Positions 45,620 to 54,388 of a DNA stretch of 55,019 bases are shown here, in pieces (the stretch's first letter is position 1; each line of letters starts with the position of its first letter). Position numbers and translations under genes: made by a program. The notes below the pieces were generated by a model. The model worked only from the letters and a program-made list of their open reading frames with translations. It was not told where the DNA came from and searched no databases. The stretch comes from an uncultured Lachnospiraceae bacterium (lineage in GTDB: Bacteria; Bacillota; Clostridia; Lachnospirales; Lachnospiraceae), in NCBI GenBank assembly GCA_902761225.1, contig CACWJQ010000010.1:1-55019 (forward strand). Direction: 5' to 3'.

Positions 45620-46310
45620 ACTTATCCTTCAGGCGGAAATAATGTCCCTCCGTGATATGCTTGCTGTCATTACAAAGTTCTAAGCAAGGCAGTGTTCCGG
45701 GACCCGCTTTTCTGTCCATCCTGATAATGGTAATACCTGTGAACTCAAAATGAAGCAGTGCGCAGGCATAAGAAAACGGAATATTTATGATATGACCTAT
45801 TGCGGCACTGGAAGAACCTCCGTGGGAAAAAAGAGCAACCGTCCTATGATCATCCTCAGCGAATCTGTGATCGTAATATTCTCCGTTTCTATAATACCCG
45901 AATCCCTCAAGCCACTTGTCTATGCCTTTTTCAACGGTATCAATACATTCAAGCACCCTGTTATTGCTAAAGTCAGGATACTTACACCAATCGGGAGAAT
46001 TGAGAGGCACGCCCTTCCTTGCCATATCATCAACTATATTCCAGGGATGTCCGTCTGAGAAAATAGGATTCCCATCCGCGCTCCCCCAGGTAACCTCCCT
46101 CATACACTCCACTGTTTTGATGGGAAGCCCAAGTTCCTCCGACGCAGCCTGCGCAGTCTGTCTGGCCCTTCCCATGGGTGAAGCCCATATCTCGCTTATC
46201 CCCTCACTCTTAAGTCTCTTTGCTGCAAGAAGTGCCTGAACCTTTCCCGTTTCCGTAAGACAGTCGTGCTCATAATCCGGTTCTCCGTGTCTTACAAATA
46301 TGATCCTCAA
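45618..46310 (-). CDS. Histidine phosphatase superfamily protein
   Basis: A 230-residue protein. FVRHGEPDYEHD (residues ~5-16) carries the catalytic RHG, WASPMGRARQTAQ the second Arg, MREVTWG the acid region, and ALFSHGGSSSA the second His. Relatives include phosphoglycerate mutase-like and sugar-phosphate phosphatases; the substrate is unknown. The start is TTG, with GAGGAAA upstream. It stands alone. Confidence 0.92.
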   Translation of the reverse strand: MRIIFVRHGEPDYEHDCLTETGKVQALLAAKRLKSEGISEIWASPMGRARQTAQAASEELGLPIKTVECMREVTWGSADGNPIFSDGHPWNIVDDMARKGVPLNSPDWCKYPDFSNNRVLECIDTVEKGIDKWLEGFGYYRNGEYYDHRFAEDDHRTVALFSHGGSSSAAIGHIINIPFSYACALLHFEFTGITIIRMDRKAGPGTLPCLELCNDSKHITEGHYFRLKDK

Positions 46311-46416
46311 TTTCTTTTCCTCGTAATTTTCTAATATTTTTCCTATTTATGATCCCATCGCCGATACTCTCAGCTACATGTTTTCGGGATGTGCAGACAA
46401 GCATTAGGTCCGGCAT

Positions 46417-47013
46417 TCAGAGTCCTGCATTCATGCGGATATGATCCCAGTCACTGCACCGCACATATCTCTCCGGAAGCTCACACGTCTTATTCCACGG
46501 CCTGTCATACACCATCACCCTCAAGTCCGGCAGATGATCAAAGAATCTGAAAGCCGCAGGAGAATCCTCAACGGCAATGTCAAACTTCATTTTATAATAA
46601 TCTGCCAGTTCAAGATTGTAATCGCTCTTTTTATAAAATGAATCTCTTCCGTATTTATCCAGACAGTACATTGGAACCCTGTCAAAGCCGTGCTCATCCA
46701 GCCATCTCCTTGAGGGTTCATATGAACTGTACGGCCGTCCGGTTATAATGAACACCTCGTGTCCGCGGTCCATCCATTCACCTATCACCTCAGACGCGCC
46801 CGGGGTCTCTTCGTAGGAAAGAAGGACTTCCGGAAGATGCCCCTCCTTCATCAGCTCCCTGTATTCTTCATCAGTAAGCCTGAAGGTTTCCTGGAGATTG
46901 AAGAAGTGCACCTTCTCATATGGAACATTCTTACCGAAAAGTCTGGCTGCGATACCTGTAAAAGCTCTCGCCGTCTCACACAGACAATCATCATAATCTA
47001 CATATATCTTCAT
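46417..47013 (-). CDS. HAD-family 5'(3')-nucleotidase-like phosphatase
   Basis: A 198-residue protein. VDYDDCLCETA has the nucleophile Asp and acid Asp of the HAD fold, FIITGRPYSS is motif II, and IAVEDSPAAFRFF is motif IV with the metal Asp. This pattern (VDxDxxL ... TxRP ... EDS) is that of NT5C-type deoxyribonucleotidases and related small HADs. Substrate is unproven. GGGGAAT lies before the ATG. Confidence 0.85.
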   Translation of the reverse strand: MKIYVDYDDCLCETARAFTGIAARLFGKNVPYEKVHFFNLQETFRLTDEEYRELMKEGHLPEVLLSYEETPGASEVIGEWMDRGHEVFIITGRPYSSYEPSRRWLDEHGFDRVPMYCLDKYGRDSFYKKSDYNLELADYYKMKFDIAVEDSPAAFRFFDHLPDLRVMVYDRPWNKTCELPERYVRCSDWDHIRMNAGL

Positions 47014-47129
47014 GCAGATTCCCCGCCAAAATACATATTTACGATATCACTGATATCATGCTGCAACACGCCGCCTATATTTTATCAAAAACCGAGGCAT
47101 TAAGATATAAAAAGGACTTCCCATGATGG

Positions 47130-48068
47130 CTATACATTTTTACAGGTAACCGTGAATTCCGCATACAGCTCATAATCGGTCTGATTGTCATCATCTACAT
47201 AATCCGTAACAGTCTTGCGGATACAATAACGGCCTTCGGGAAGCTCCCCGTACACGTCCGTCCATTCCACATCCAGCCGGGTCGAGCTTGCTTTCAGAAC
47301 CAAAATATTATCGCCCCATTCGAATCCACCAATTCTTTCAACTGTCTTCCAGTTTCCGTTTTCATCAATTACATCCAGCTCAAATTCCTCACCTGTCTGA
47401 AGTCTCCCCTTAGGATATGCAGTCCGTATAGGGGAAATCTCGAAATACAGAGAACATCCGGTAGCAGTGGCACCATAAACCTCCAGCTTCAGCCCCAGGG
47501 TTTCCGGAGAATTCAGGCCGGCAAGCCACTCGTCATATGCACCTCCATATCTGGGAAGCTTATCCGGAATCATAGATTTAAGTAAAGGAACAAATTTATC
47601 AAACTGACTTTGCGGTATCTCCCACCAGGTCACGACCGGATTCCCGGGATTATCGCTATTGTCAGGATATGGCTCGACTGTAACATAGCCGAATGCCGGT
47701 TCATCACTTAAAAATACCACCGAAAGACCGCTTTCGGAATTAAGCTGAATCCGCCAGAGCCCAATCGGAGCGGTACTTCCTTCCAACTCTGCAGGCTGGA
47801 CGGGATGATAATAGTTATCTTCCCTTAAGACATCCTCCGAAAGCCGTAACGAATTCAGGTAATCTACGATCTCCGCGATCTTTTTCTCATCAGTGTATGA
47901 AAATAGAGAAATATTGTAACCGGAGATCTTTATCTCTGTAATACCATCAGGGATAATGCCATTTGTACGGCGGCGGAAAAAGCACAGAAGCAAAATGAAG
48001 GCAACGCAAACAAGCATTACCGTCACCGTGATCATAATGATATGTTTTTTCAGCAGTTTTTTACGCAT
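47130..48068 (-). CDS. Membrane-anchored protein with Ig-like C-terminal domain
   Basis: A 312-residue protein. Residues ~9-30 form one membrane segment (IIMITVTVMLVCVAFILLL). The external region has a middle domain (SGYNISLFSYTDEKKI) and a C-terminal ~110-residue domain (YGATATGCSLYFEIS ... YGELPEGRYCIRKTVTDY ... YAEFTV) resembling the Ig-like domains common in Firmicutes surface proteins. The role is unknown. It overlaps the methyltransferase gene by 19 bp. Confidence 0.78.
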   Translation of the reverse strand: MRKKLLKKHIIMITVTVMLVCVAFILLLCFFRRRTNGIIPDGITEIKISGYNISLFSYTDEKKIAEIVDYLNSLRLSEDVLREDNYYHPVQPAELEGSTAPIGLWRIQLNSESGLSVVFLSDEPAFGYVTVEPYPDNSDNPGNPVVTWWEIPQSQFDKFVPLLKSMIPDKLPRYGGAYDEWLAGLNSPETLGLKLEVYGATATGCSLYFEISPIRTAYPKGRLQTGEEFELDVIDENGNWKTVERIGGFEWGDNILVLKASSTRLDVEWTDVYGELPEGRYCIRKTVTDYVDDDNQTDYELYAEFTVTCKNV

Positions 48069-48700
48069 CCCCTGAACAGTCTCTTTTCAAACTTGTATCT
48101 GCTCATGATCTCTTCGTTCAGATATTCGATGTCAAAATCCCGGAATATGTACCGTGCATCATCTTCATCAAAGAATCGTTTAATAGTTCCCGACTCCGTT
48201 TCGAACACATGCTTCTCGATCTCCGTCCCCTTGCCTGCACCGTGGTTCACATCATGCAGGGAATTAACGCGGAAGATCAGATGGCCATCGGAAGTAAGGA
48301 TCCTGCGGATCTCTTTAAGTATATTCTCAGTATCCTTTTCAGTAAAATAATGCAGGCACAGATCCGCGATCACCACATCAAAGGATCCGTCTTCAAAAGG
48401 GATACCATCCAGCATGTCAAAACAGTATGCCTCGCCAATTTCTGGAAAATTCTTCCTTATGTTTTCTATCGCAATCTCCGACAGATCACATGGGATTACT
48501 CTTTTCCCTTTAGAGATAAGATACAGGGTATCATTTCCGCCGCCACATCCGAGGTCAAGTATGGGCTTATCCGTATTCATGATAATGTCATCAAATCTCT
48601 CAAGCCAGTCATCCGTCTTTATGACACTCCTGTCGTAGGACTGACTCCTGTGACTGTCCTCCCAGTATTTCTTTGATGCGGCTCTGTGATCCGTGCTCAT
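48050..48700 (-). CDS. Class I SAM-dependent methyltransferase
   Basis: 216 residues from the ATG at 48700, which has GGAGG upstream; an earlier ATG at 48718 is rejected. Motif I is ILDLGCGGGNDTLYL, followed by VIPCDLSEIAIENIRKN, FDMLDGIPFEDGSFDVVIADLCLHYF and LIFRVNSLHD. These are small-molecule methyltransferase features; the substrate is unknown. The stop lies inside the downstream Ig-like gene. Confidence 0.9.
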   Translation of the reverse strand: MSTDHRAASKKYWEDSHRSQSYDRSVIKTDDWLERFDDIIMNTDKPILDLGCGGGNDTLYLISKGKRVIPCDLSEIAIENIRKNFPEIGEAYCFDMLDGIPFEDGSFDVVIADLCLHYFTEKDTENILKEIRRILTSDGHLIFRVNSLHDVNHGAGKGTEIEKHVFETESGTIKRFFDEDDARYIFRDFDIEYLNEEIMSRYKFEKRLFRGCVKNC

Positions 48701-48791
48701 GCTCCCTCCTCTTGCCATAACAGTTATTCCTGCTCTTTTCCAGTTCCGATCATATTCACTTATAACAGTATATCAGTAAATCAGAAAAAAA

Positions 48792-48820
48792 ACTTCCCAT
48801 ACCGTTCTGATATGGGAAGT
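48792..48820 (-). terminator. Terminator of the frameshifted hydrolase gene
   Basis: Arms ACTTCCCATA and TATGGGAAGT with a 9-nt loop are followed on the minus strand by eight T. Confidence 0.83.
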
Positions 48821-48847
48821 ATATTACAAACATTTCCGTGCAGTCGT

Positions 48848-49461
48848 TCATGATCCTCTAAAGCCATCAAGCCATTTTTTTCTGAATTCAGTTTGTTCAT
48901 CTGTATGGAACCAGTGCTCTCCACCGGGCATTACCGTCAGACCGGCGCCTGTCGCTTTTGCGAAAGCTTCTATTGTTTCTAATGATTGGAAATGATCTTT
49001 CTCGCCGTACAGAATAAAAGTGGGTACATTCCACACTATCGGATGGTCTCTCACCCAGGTAAGATAATCCCATGACAGGATCTCGCTTTCGGAGATCCGG
49101 ATCGTGCCTTTTTCCATCAACTCCTCATCGGATACATCCTCACGCTTCATCATATCCCGGATCAATCGCTCCATGTTTACGATAGGAGAAACAAAGAACG
49201 CTTTTTGGATCATCTCGCCGGCACCTGAGATCATTAAAAAATAGGCTCCGAGACTGGATGCCAAAACAGTAATGGATGAATACTTTTCAGACAGTCCGGT
49301 AAAATAATCCTTATACTCCGGTACTGCCTCCCACGGATCCTCCGATCTGTAATCAAATCCATACATATCATATTCAGAAAAAAAGATCTGAAATAATCGG
49401 CAGCATCTGCCGTGCCACCTTTTCCATGTATATAAACTACAGCTTTATCTGACATTGCCAT
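48848..49461 (-). pseudogene. Alpha/beta hydrolase split by a single-base frameshift
   Basis: The start at 49461 (GAGG 7 nt upstream) encodes VVYIHGKGGTADAADYFRSFF, the first strand and HGKGG oxyanion motif of a small serine hydrolase, but then leaves the correct frame. The rest is in another frame: SEYDMYGFDYRSEDPWEA, the nucleophile in ASSLGAYF, then LYGEKDHFQS and GGEHWFH with the acid and His. The switch falls at an A7 tract (49378-49384, T7 on the coding strand); one more T restores one ~205-residue protein. It is a recent mutation, a sequencing error or, less likely, a phase-variable or slippage-controlled gene. Confidence 0.87.
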
Positions 49462-49586
49462 GTTAAATCCTCTTTATTTGCATTTTTCCTTTAGGAAGTC
49501 TCTGATTTCTCCGATATCAGAACTTTCGCGCTAAATACAATACTAAAAAGTTCCCTAATCTTCAAGACGATAACAAAATAACCGTA

Positions 49587-49652
49587 ACTACTTGACAAAG
49601 CAAAGTAGTGATGGTAAAAAGATTATCAGACTACTAAGCAATGCAAAGTAGC
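49587..49652. promoter_or_regulatory. Two PadR operators with promoter
   Basis: Two 23-bp inverted repeats of the same form, ACTACT(T/A)-N9-AAGTAG(T/C), lie at 49587-49609 and 49630-49652, 43 bp apart start to start. TTGACA (49592-49597) and TAAAAA (49615-49620), 17 bp apart, form a likely promoter. The first site covers the -35 box and spacer; the second lies over the start of the transcript. Confidence 0.8.
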
Positions 49653-49676
49653 TACCCTGTATAAAGGAATAACACA

Positions 49677-50021
49677 ATGGACAACTCACAACTACTGAAG
49701 GGCATACTTGAGGGCTGCGTCCTTGCGATAATCGCGGAAGGCGAGACCTATGGCTACGAGATAATAGGTGCGCTTGAAAAGGCAGGCTTTGAAGATATCG
49801 GAGAGGGGACGCTTTATCCTGTTCTCACGCGCCTTGACAAAAACAGGCTGATACGCTGCCGAAGAGCCAAATCTCCTCTCGGGCCTGTCAGGAAATACTA
49901 CAGTATAACCGCCGAGGGAAAGAAGGCACTTGACGATTTCAAGGACCGCTACAGCAGGATATCCGCAAGTGCAATATCTGTGTTATTCGGTACGAAAAAG
50001 AGCTTACCTGTAAAGAAGTGA
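49677..50021 (+). CDS. PadR-family transcriptional regulator
   Basis: A 114-residue regulator typical of PadR-s2. The winged helix reads LKGILEGCVLAIIAEGETYGYEI and GEGTLYPVLTRLDKNRLI, and the wing and dimer helix follow (GPVRKYYSITAEGKKALDDF). AAGGAA lies before the ATG. It should repress its own operon through the twin sites upstream. The membrane protein 13 bp downstream is the obvious partner, as in other PadR-membrane protein pairs induced by envelope-active compounds. Confidence 0.95.
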   Translation: MDNSQLLKGILEGCVLAIIAEGETYGYEIIGALEKAGFEDIGEGTLYPVLTRLDKNRLIRCRRAKSPLGPVRKYYSITAEGKKALDDFKDRYSRISASAISVLFGTKKSLPVKK

Positions 50022-50034
50022 AGGGAGAATAACC

Positions 50035-51093
50035 ATGGAATTTGAACTTATGAAGGAGCAGCTGAATGGCGAATACAGAAAAGTATTTGAAGCTGCATGG
50101 ATATACGGAATAATGAAGAACGTGTCAAATGAGATGCTGATCGACAGGCTGACCGAACTATACGACATACTGTTGACGGCACAGACCGAGGGAAGGGATG
50201 TCCGCCGCATTGCCGGCAGCAGCACCGAGCGATTTTGTAAGGATCTTTACGGAGATTACACTCCCTTCGACAGACTTAAATTTATTCCCCGTATGATATA
50301 CACCTATGCATGGTGCATCTTCGTTATTGAGCTGCTGACGTTCACAGCAGATACCGGCAACGGCAGAACCAACATCCTTCCCTGTCTTTTCGGTATAGGG
50401 ATCGGCGTGGTCTTTGAACTTGTCTGCCGCCTTGTTATAGCAAAGGTGATGTTCAAAAGTAAAAAGATAAGCCCGGCTGCCTGGAACAACATGGCACTGC
50501 TTATTTTTGTGGCTATTCTCATGGGAATGCTTTTCTCACAGCATTATATAAGCGCAGAACTGAACGTCCCTACTCTGCCGCTGATCATCGGAAGCGGTGT
50601 GTATATAGCGATATTCTTTACCGCAAGAAGCATATACAGATATAAAAACTTCGGGACTATTCGGAATGTGCACAAACAGATGCTGAAGGACAACTACTAC
50701 AAGGAGCTCAGCAGCACCCAGCTTGAAACCGCAGTTCTCAAAGGCTGGGGAAAGCGCTATGAAAAGATGTCTGCAAAAGGAAAAATCACTGCGGAAGGAT
50801 TTGTTGAAAGGCTCCAAAAGGATGAGCGTATAAACGATATTGCCAACAGAGGCTTTGATATTTTCGTTGCGGTGCTTTATATCTTCACAATCATAGAGAG
50901 AATGACCGACCCCGAACAGGGAGCATTCGATCTGGTTTGCTATGCTCTGGTGATGGGATTCTTCCTCTTCCTGACATGGCGCTTTTTCGCCGATGTCTTC
51001 AGGAAAGGTTCCGGCGTCCGAAAAAAGCTGATACAGGAATGCCTGCAGACCGGTGTGACTATGCCTGAATATATTAACAGCCGCTTACAATAA
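50035..51093 (+). CDS. PadR-linked polytopic membrane protein
   Basis: A 352-residue protein. The N-terminal ~80 residues are a cytoplasmic helical domain (MKNVSNEMLIDRLTELYDILLTAQTEG) similar in pattern to the DUF1048/DUF1700 helper domains found next to PadR genes. Six hydrophobic segments follow: two or more at ~88-135, two at ~150-195 and two near the end (~280-330). Its function is unknown. GAAGGGAG precedes the ATG. The gene ends 13 bp from the convergent AraC-phosphotransferase gene. Confidence 0.8.
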   Translation: MEFELMKEQLNGEYRKVFEAAWIYGIMKNVSNEMLIDRLTELYDILLTAQTEGRDVRRIAGSSTERFCKDLYGDYTPFDRLKFIPRMIYTYAWCIFVIELLTFTADTGNGRTNILPCLFGIGIGVVFELVCRLVIAKVMFKSKKISPAAWNNMALLIFVAILMGMLFSQHYISAELNVPTLPLIIGSGVYIAIFFTARSIYRYKNFGTIRNVHKQMLKDNYYKELSSTQLETAVLKGWGKRYEKMSAKGKITAEGFVERLQKDERINDIANRGFDIFVAVLYIFTIIERMTDPEQGAFDLVCYALVMGFFLFLTWRFFADVFRKGSGVRKKLIQECLQTGVTMPEYINSRLQ

Positions 51094-51106
51094 AGTTATT
51101 TTATTT

Positions 51107-52402
51107 TTATCCTATCTTCATCATTTCGATATTATCAATGATGCTTCTCGTCATCTTCTTGTTTGTTGCATAGAGTCCTTCATACCGATCTTTGTCAGCA
51201 AAGTAAGCAGTTGAGATAAACTGATTAGCAAGGATGATGTAAGGCACCGCCTGCTTCTCCTCTTCTGTGAGCTTTACGACGGAATCGTATCCTGCGATCA
51301 TCTCTTTCAAGACACTTATCCATTTCATGAATTTGTCGCTGTTTCCGTCTTCAAAAGTCTCAGACAGTATTGCAGTAGCGGCATAACAGGGATCGAAGAT
51401 CCTGACGTTTCTCTCACTCAATTCGAAATCGATGAATCCCCATTTATCTTCAGCAACAATGATGTTGCTCGGATTCGGATCTCTGTGGATCACCTGTCTC
51501 GGGATCGACTTGTAGAGGCGCTCAAATCCTTCAAAAAACGTCTTTGTGAAGTCATCGTCTAACCCTAATTCCGATGAGACCTTGGGCAATGCCCACGACT
51601 TTACTGCATCGCAGGTATCAACTTCGTCTGTCGCCGTATCTACCGTAGAGAGTGCTTTATCAAGCCAGCCGATGATCTCGCCGATGAATCTCGCCTTTTT
51701 CTCATAATCATCCAGATACAACTTGCCCGCCATTACTCTTTCTCCGTCGATCTTTCGGCTGAGAGTAAAGTAGAGTTCACCTTCCTGTACGTATTCTCTT
51801 CCGTCCTTAGTCGGAATGACCGTTGGTGCAGATAATCCTACGTTGTTAAGAGCTCCGGCTATCTCGATTGCTTTCTTCGTATTGCCGAGATTTGCTGTAT
51901 ACTTGATCACATAATCATCACCGACAAACTTAGATGTATCGCTTATCTCTCCTGTTTCCGGGAATACGATATCAGAGACTTTTTGATCTTGAAGGTCCCA
52001 GTTAGAGAGAATTTCCGTGATCAACTTATGATTTATCATAATGTGTTCCTCCTGTAAGATATTGATCTTGTAAGGCTTTTTGGCCTTGAACTTACGAAGG
52101 TACTCAGATGGTGTATATCCGGTCTCCCGAACAAAGGATCTGTAGAATCCCGAATACGTATCAAAACCGTATTCGAAGGCCACATCATTTTTCTTGCGTC
52201 CTGTCCCTATCTCGTAGATCGCGTTAAGAAGTTTTCTTCTCAGGATATACTGCATTACAGGAAAACCCACGGCATCCTGGAAGATCCTGTAGAAATGGAA
52301 CAGCGAATATCCCGCTTCCTGTGCAAGCATCTCTGCATCTATCTCGTCTTTGAGATTCGCTTCGATCTTATCCAATGTTTTCTGAATACAATCCTTATAC
52401 AC
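51107..52402 (-). CDS. AraC HTH-phosphotransferase (APH-like) fusion
   Basis: A 431-residue protein. Residues ~1-105 are an AraC-type double HTH (AEMLAQEAGYSLFHFYRIFQ and FEYGFDTYSGFYRSFVRETGYTPSEYL). Residues ~122-431 are an aminoglycoside/homoserine-kinase-like phosphotransferase: a nucleotide-binding lobe, then VIHRDPNPSNII (catalytic Asp, Asn) and GFIDFELSERN (metal Asp). Translation starts at GTG with GAGG 7 nt upstream. An ideal AGGAGG (52048-52053) lies 8 nt before an internal ATG at 52039, residue 122, exactly at the phosphotransferase start. The kinase part may therefore also be made alone, or two genes fused recently. The substrate is unknown; antibiotic resistance is not shown. Confidence 0.88.
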   Translation of the reverse strand: MYKDCIQKTLDKIEANLKDEIDAEMLAQEAGYSLFHFYRIFQDAVGFPVMQYILRRKLLNAIYEIGTGRKKNDVAFEYGFDTYSGFYRSFVRETGYTPSEYLRKFKAKKPYKINILQEEHIMINHKLITEILSNWDLQDQKVSDIVFPETGEISDTSKFVGDDYVIKYTANLGNTKKAIEIAGALNNVGLSAPTVIPTKDGREYVQEGELYFTLSRKIDGERVMAGKLYLDDYEKKARFIGEIIGWLDKALSTVDTATDEVDTCDAVKSWALPKVSSELGLDDDFTKTFFEGFERLYKSIPRQVIHRDPNPSNIIVAEDKWGFIDFELSERNVRIFDPCYAATAILSETFEDGNSDKFMKWISVLKEMIAGYDSVVKLTEEEKQAVPYIILANQFISTAYFADKDRYEGLYATNKKMTRSIIDNIEMMKIG

Positions 52403-52426
52403 TTTGGTACCTCATTTCTCAATTTC

Positions 52427-52438
52427 TTGCAGCTGCAA
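52427..52438. promoter_or_regulatory. 12-bp palindrome upstream of the AraC fusion gene
   Basis: TTGCAGCTGCAA is a perfect palindrome 25 bp before the GTG start at 52402. It could be an operator. The rest of 52403-52601 shows no gene and no clear promoter. Confidence 0.4.
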
Positions 52439-52601
52439 CAATGTTATGATAACGCATGTGCCGCTCGAAAACATTTCCTGTTTTGCTATGTTTAGATCTA
52501 AAGACAGCGCGTGACAGTTAGCCCTCTTCCTAATACGCTATATATCGAGAAATAACGAGATTACGACATTATGTTAAACCAAACAAAGGGGGCCAAATAA
52601 A

Positions 52602-52625
52602 AACGGCCGGAAAACCCGGTCGTTA
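52602..52625 (-). terminator. Terminator of the secreted protein gene
   Basis: Stem AACGACCGG/CCGGCCGTT on the minus strand with one mismatch-type pair and a short T-rich loop, followed by TTTATTTGG. It lies 44 bp past the stop at 52670. Confidence 0.8.
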
Positions 52626-52669
52626 GTAGATTATATTCTAGTCTCTTTTCCTGCTGATTATCAAATCCA

Positions 52670-53311
52670 TTATGCATAATAGTGCAGATATATCCAGGGC
52701 GGCAGCTTCCGGTCAGCTTTTGCATCTGTCGAACCTTTGCTGCCTCTGAAAACAACAGTAAACATTTCACTGCTATTAGCTGCAATTTCAAACACTTGCG
52801 ATTCATCCTCGTCGTTTACAACTGTAAGACTGCCATCGGACAGCAATTGACCAATATCTTCCGCTGCTGCTCTTGCATCTATCGTAAACCTAACGCTTTC
52901 TGACGATTCATTCGTTATCCTCAAATTGCAAGTGATATATACATCATCATCTACGATCTCGAAGCCGCTGAGATAAGAGTTGTCACGGTCAAGGTATACA
53001 TCGCCTAGAGCAATCTCATATCCGCCATCCGTTATATCTACACGTGCAACATTGAAGGTATCAGATTGCGGCCTTGCCCAGCATGAAATAAAAGAACTGT
53101 CAGATTCCCACATAACAGTGAAATCTGTAGCATATGAATAACGTGTTTCTTCGATTCTTATACCCGAAGCAGGCTCATTATCCCCTTTTCCCGAGAAGAC
53201 TCCATCAGCAGGAGATTCAATTACAAGATATGACTCACCGGCAGTAGCGCCTCCGCTCCAGTTCACCTCATCTATCTGATTAACTTCCCGAAGGAGATTG
53301 ATTAATCTCAT
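52670..53311 (-). CDS. Secreted protein body, frameshifted from its lipoprotein signal
   Basis: A 213-residue frame I do not recognise. It is acidic and Ser/Thr-rich with beta-type strands (TRYSYATDFTVMWESDSS, DVYITCNLRITNESSESVRF), as in external domains. Its own first residues lack a signal peptide and Shine-Dalgarno. Directly upstream in another frame (53393 to about 53283) is a lipoprotein signal peptide, VLLSLVLLVSFTGC. The natural product is probably one ~235-residue lipoprotein split by a single-base shift near 53280-53310. Confidence 0.65.
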   Translation of the reverse strand: MRLINLLREVNQIDEVNWSGGATAGESYLVIESPADGVFSGKGDNEPASGIRIEETRYSYATDFTVMWESDSSFISCWARPQSDTFNVARVDITDGGYEIALGDVYLDRDNSYLSGFEIVDDDVYITCNLRITNESSESVRFTIDARAAAEDIGQLLSDGSLTVVNDEDESQVFEIAANSSEMFTVVFRGSKGSTDAKADRKLPPWIYLHYYA

Positions 53312-53393
53312 TGATCTTTCCCACTGAGTTTGTACACCCGGTAAAAGACACCAACAAAACTAAACTCAACAAAACAGTTACTTTCTTTACCAT
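53281..53393 (-). other. Lipoprotein signal peptide out of frame with the gene behind it
   Basis: The ATG at 53393 opens a 37-residue frame: a basic start (MVKKV), a hydrophobic core, the lipobox-like FTGC at residues 17-20, then a polar linker (NQSPSGS) ending in TAA. It overlaps the start of the secreted protein frame. TATAAT-like and AGGG sequences lie upstream. Confidence 0.65.
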
Positions 53394-53547
53394 AGTTTAA
53401 ATTATAATCCCTATTCCATTTTTCCGTTTTACTGATAATTTTCTATACCAAGATACTTCCATAAATATATTCGTAATATTTCGGGATATCTTACTATTGT
53501 CTTATCCGTATAAGCTTCCGATTTATCGTTATTATCCGTGAATCGCA

Positions 53548-53952
53548 TCAGCGAAAATACGAAATCATATTCCCTTCACTTATTGGTTTCATTCCAAAAG
53601 ATCTGTAAAACTGATTATCCCGCTCGTCTTCTATGTCTGTATTAACCTGAAACATCCTAACATTGATGTATCTATCCCATACGTGTTTTAATAGCGTAGT
53701 TCCAATTTTCCTCCGCTGGTAATCTGCTTCAACAATAAGATCCTGCACCAATACAATATGTTCTCCGTCACCGACGCTTCTTACAAAGCCAATCAGCTTA
53801 TTTTCATCGTACGCACCTAAACAATAAAGAGATTTGTCAAACGCCCTTTTCAGTGCCTCATCATCGTGTAAATACGCACTCCAGCCTTCGCCTTGGTATA
53901 TTTCCTTGATTCTTTCAAATTCTTCAAGTCCAAATTCTTTATATTCAATCAT
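53548..53952 (-). CDS. GNAT-family N-acetyltransferase
   Basis: 134 residues from the ATG at 53952 (GGGAAAG upstream); 53970 is an in-frame alternative that overlaps the previous stop. IVLVQDLIVEADYQRRKIGTTLLKHVWDRY is the acetyl-CoA-binding strand and loop (QRRKIGT). GWSAYLHDDEALKRAF and YRSFGMKPISEG are typical of a small GNAT group in Firmicutes. The substrate is unknown. It directly follows a truncated GNAT. Confidence 0.9.
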   Translation of the reverse strand: MIEYKEFGLEEFERIKEIYQGEGWSAYLHDDEALKRAFDKSLYCLGAYDENKLIGFVRSVGDGEHIVLVQDLIVEADYQRRKIGTTLLKHVWDRYINVRMFQVNTDIEDERDNQFYRSFGMKPISEGNMISYFR

Positions 53953-53966
53953 TATCTTTCCCAACT

Positions 53967-54206
53967 TCATTTTCGGATTTTTAAATCATATGTTTCTTCA
54001 ATTTTGATAAAACCTTTGACCACACCATCATCGTATACATACACACTGTCAATATCAGTTTCATACTTCTGCATCAACGACGATACCTGAAGCTCGTCAA
54101 AATAGTACTTATCTGCCTTAAATATTGGGTAAAAATACAAACGATAATTAAAAATCTGTATCTCCGCTATACGCGATAAGTCTTTTATAGTTGCTTTCCT
54201 TATCAT
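53967..54206 (-). pseudogene. Truncated GNAT acetyltransferase remnant
   Basis: 79 residues from the ATG at 54206. IRKATIKDLSRIAEIQIFNY and VYVYDDGVVKGFIKIEE match the first half of a GNAT domain up to strand 4. The protein then stops at DLKIRK, just where the acetyl-CoA-binding strand and loop should begin. About 60-70 residues are missing, and the stop overlaps the next GNAT gene (ATGA). It is most likely a deletion remnant without activity. Confidence 0.75.
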
Positions 54207-54388
54207 AGAGTAAACTAATATTTCCTTTATACTTTTCATTTATCAAATTGAATATATTCATATCCACTCTCACAAACATTTTCACGAATACTGATCCGTA
54301 AAATCAACAGCTTAATATATTCCATCCTTATAAAAGGATTCAAGCTTTATTCTTTATCTGATTACCCTTCCCGTTCCAGTAATACAGT

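Noticed and set aside
51107-52402. Aminoglycoside resistance gene
   Set aside because: The phosphotransferase fold also covers choline, homoserine and other kinases, and the AraC fusion gives no evidence for a drug substrate.
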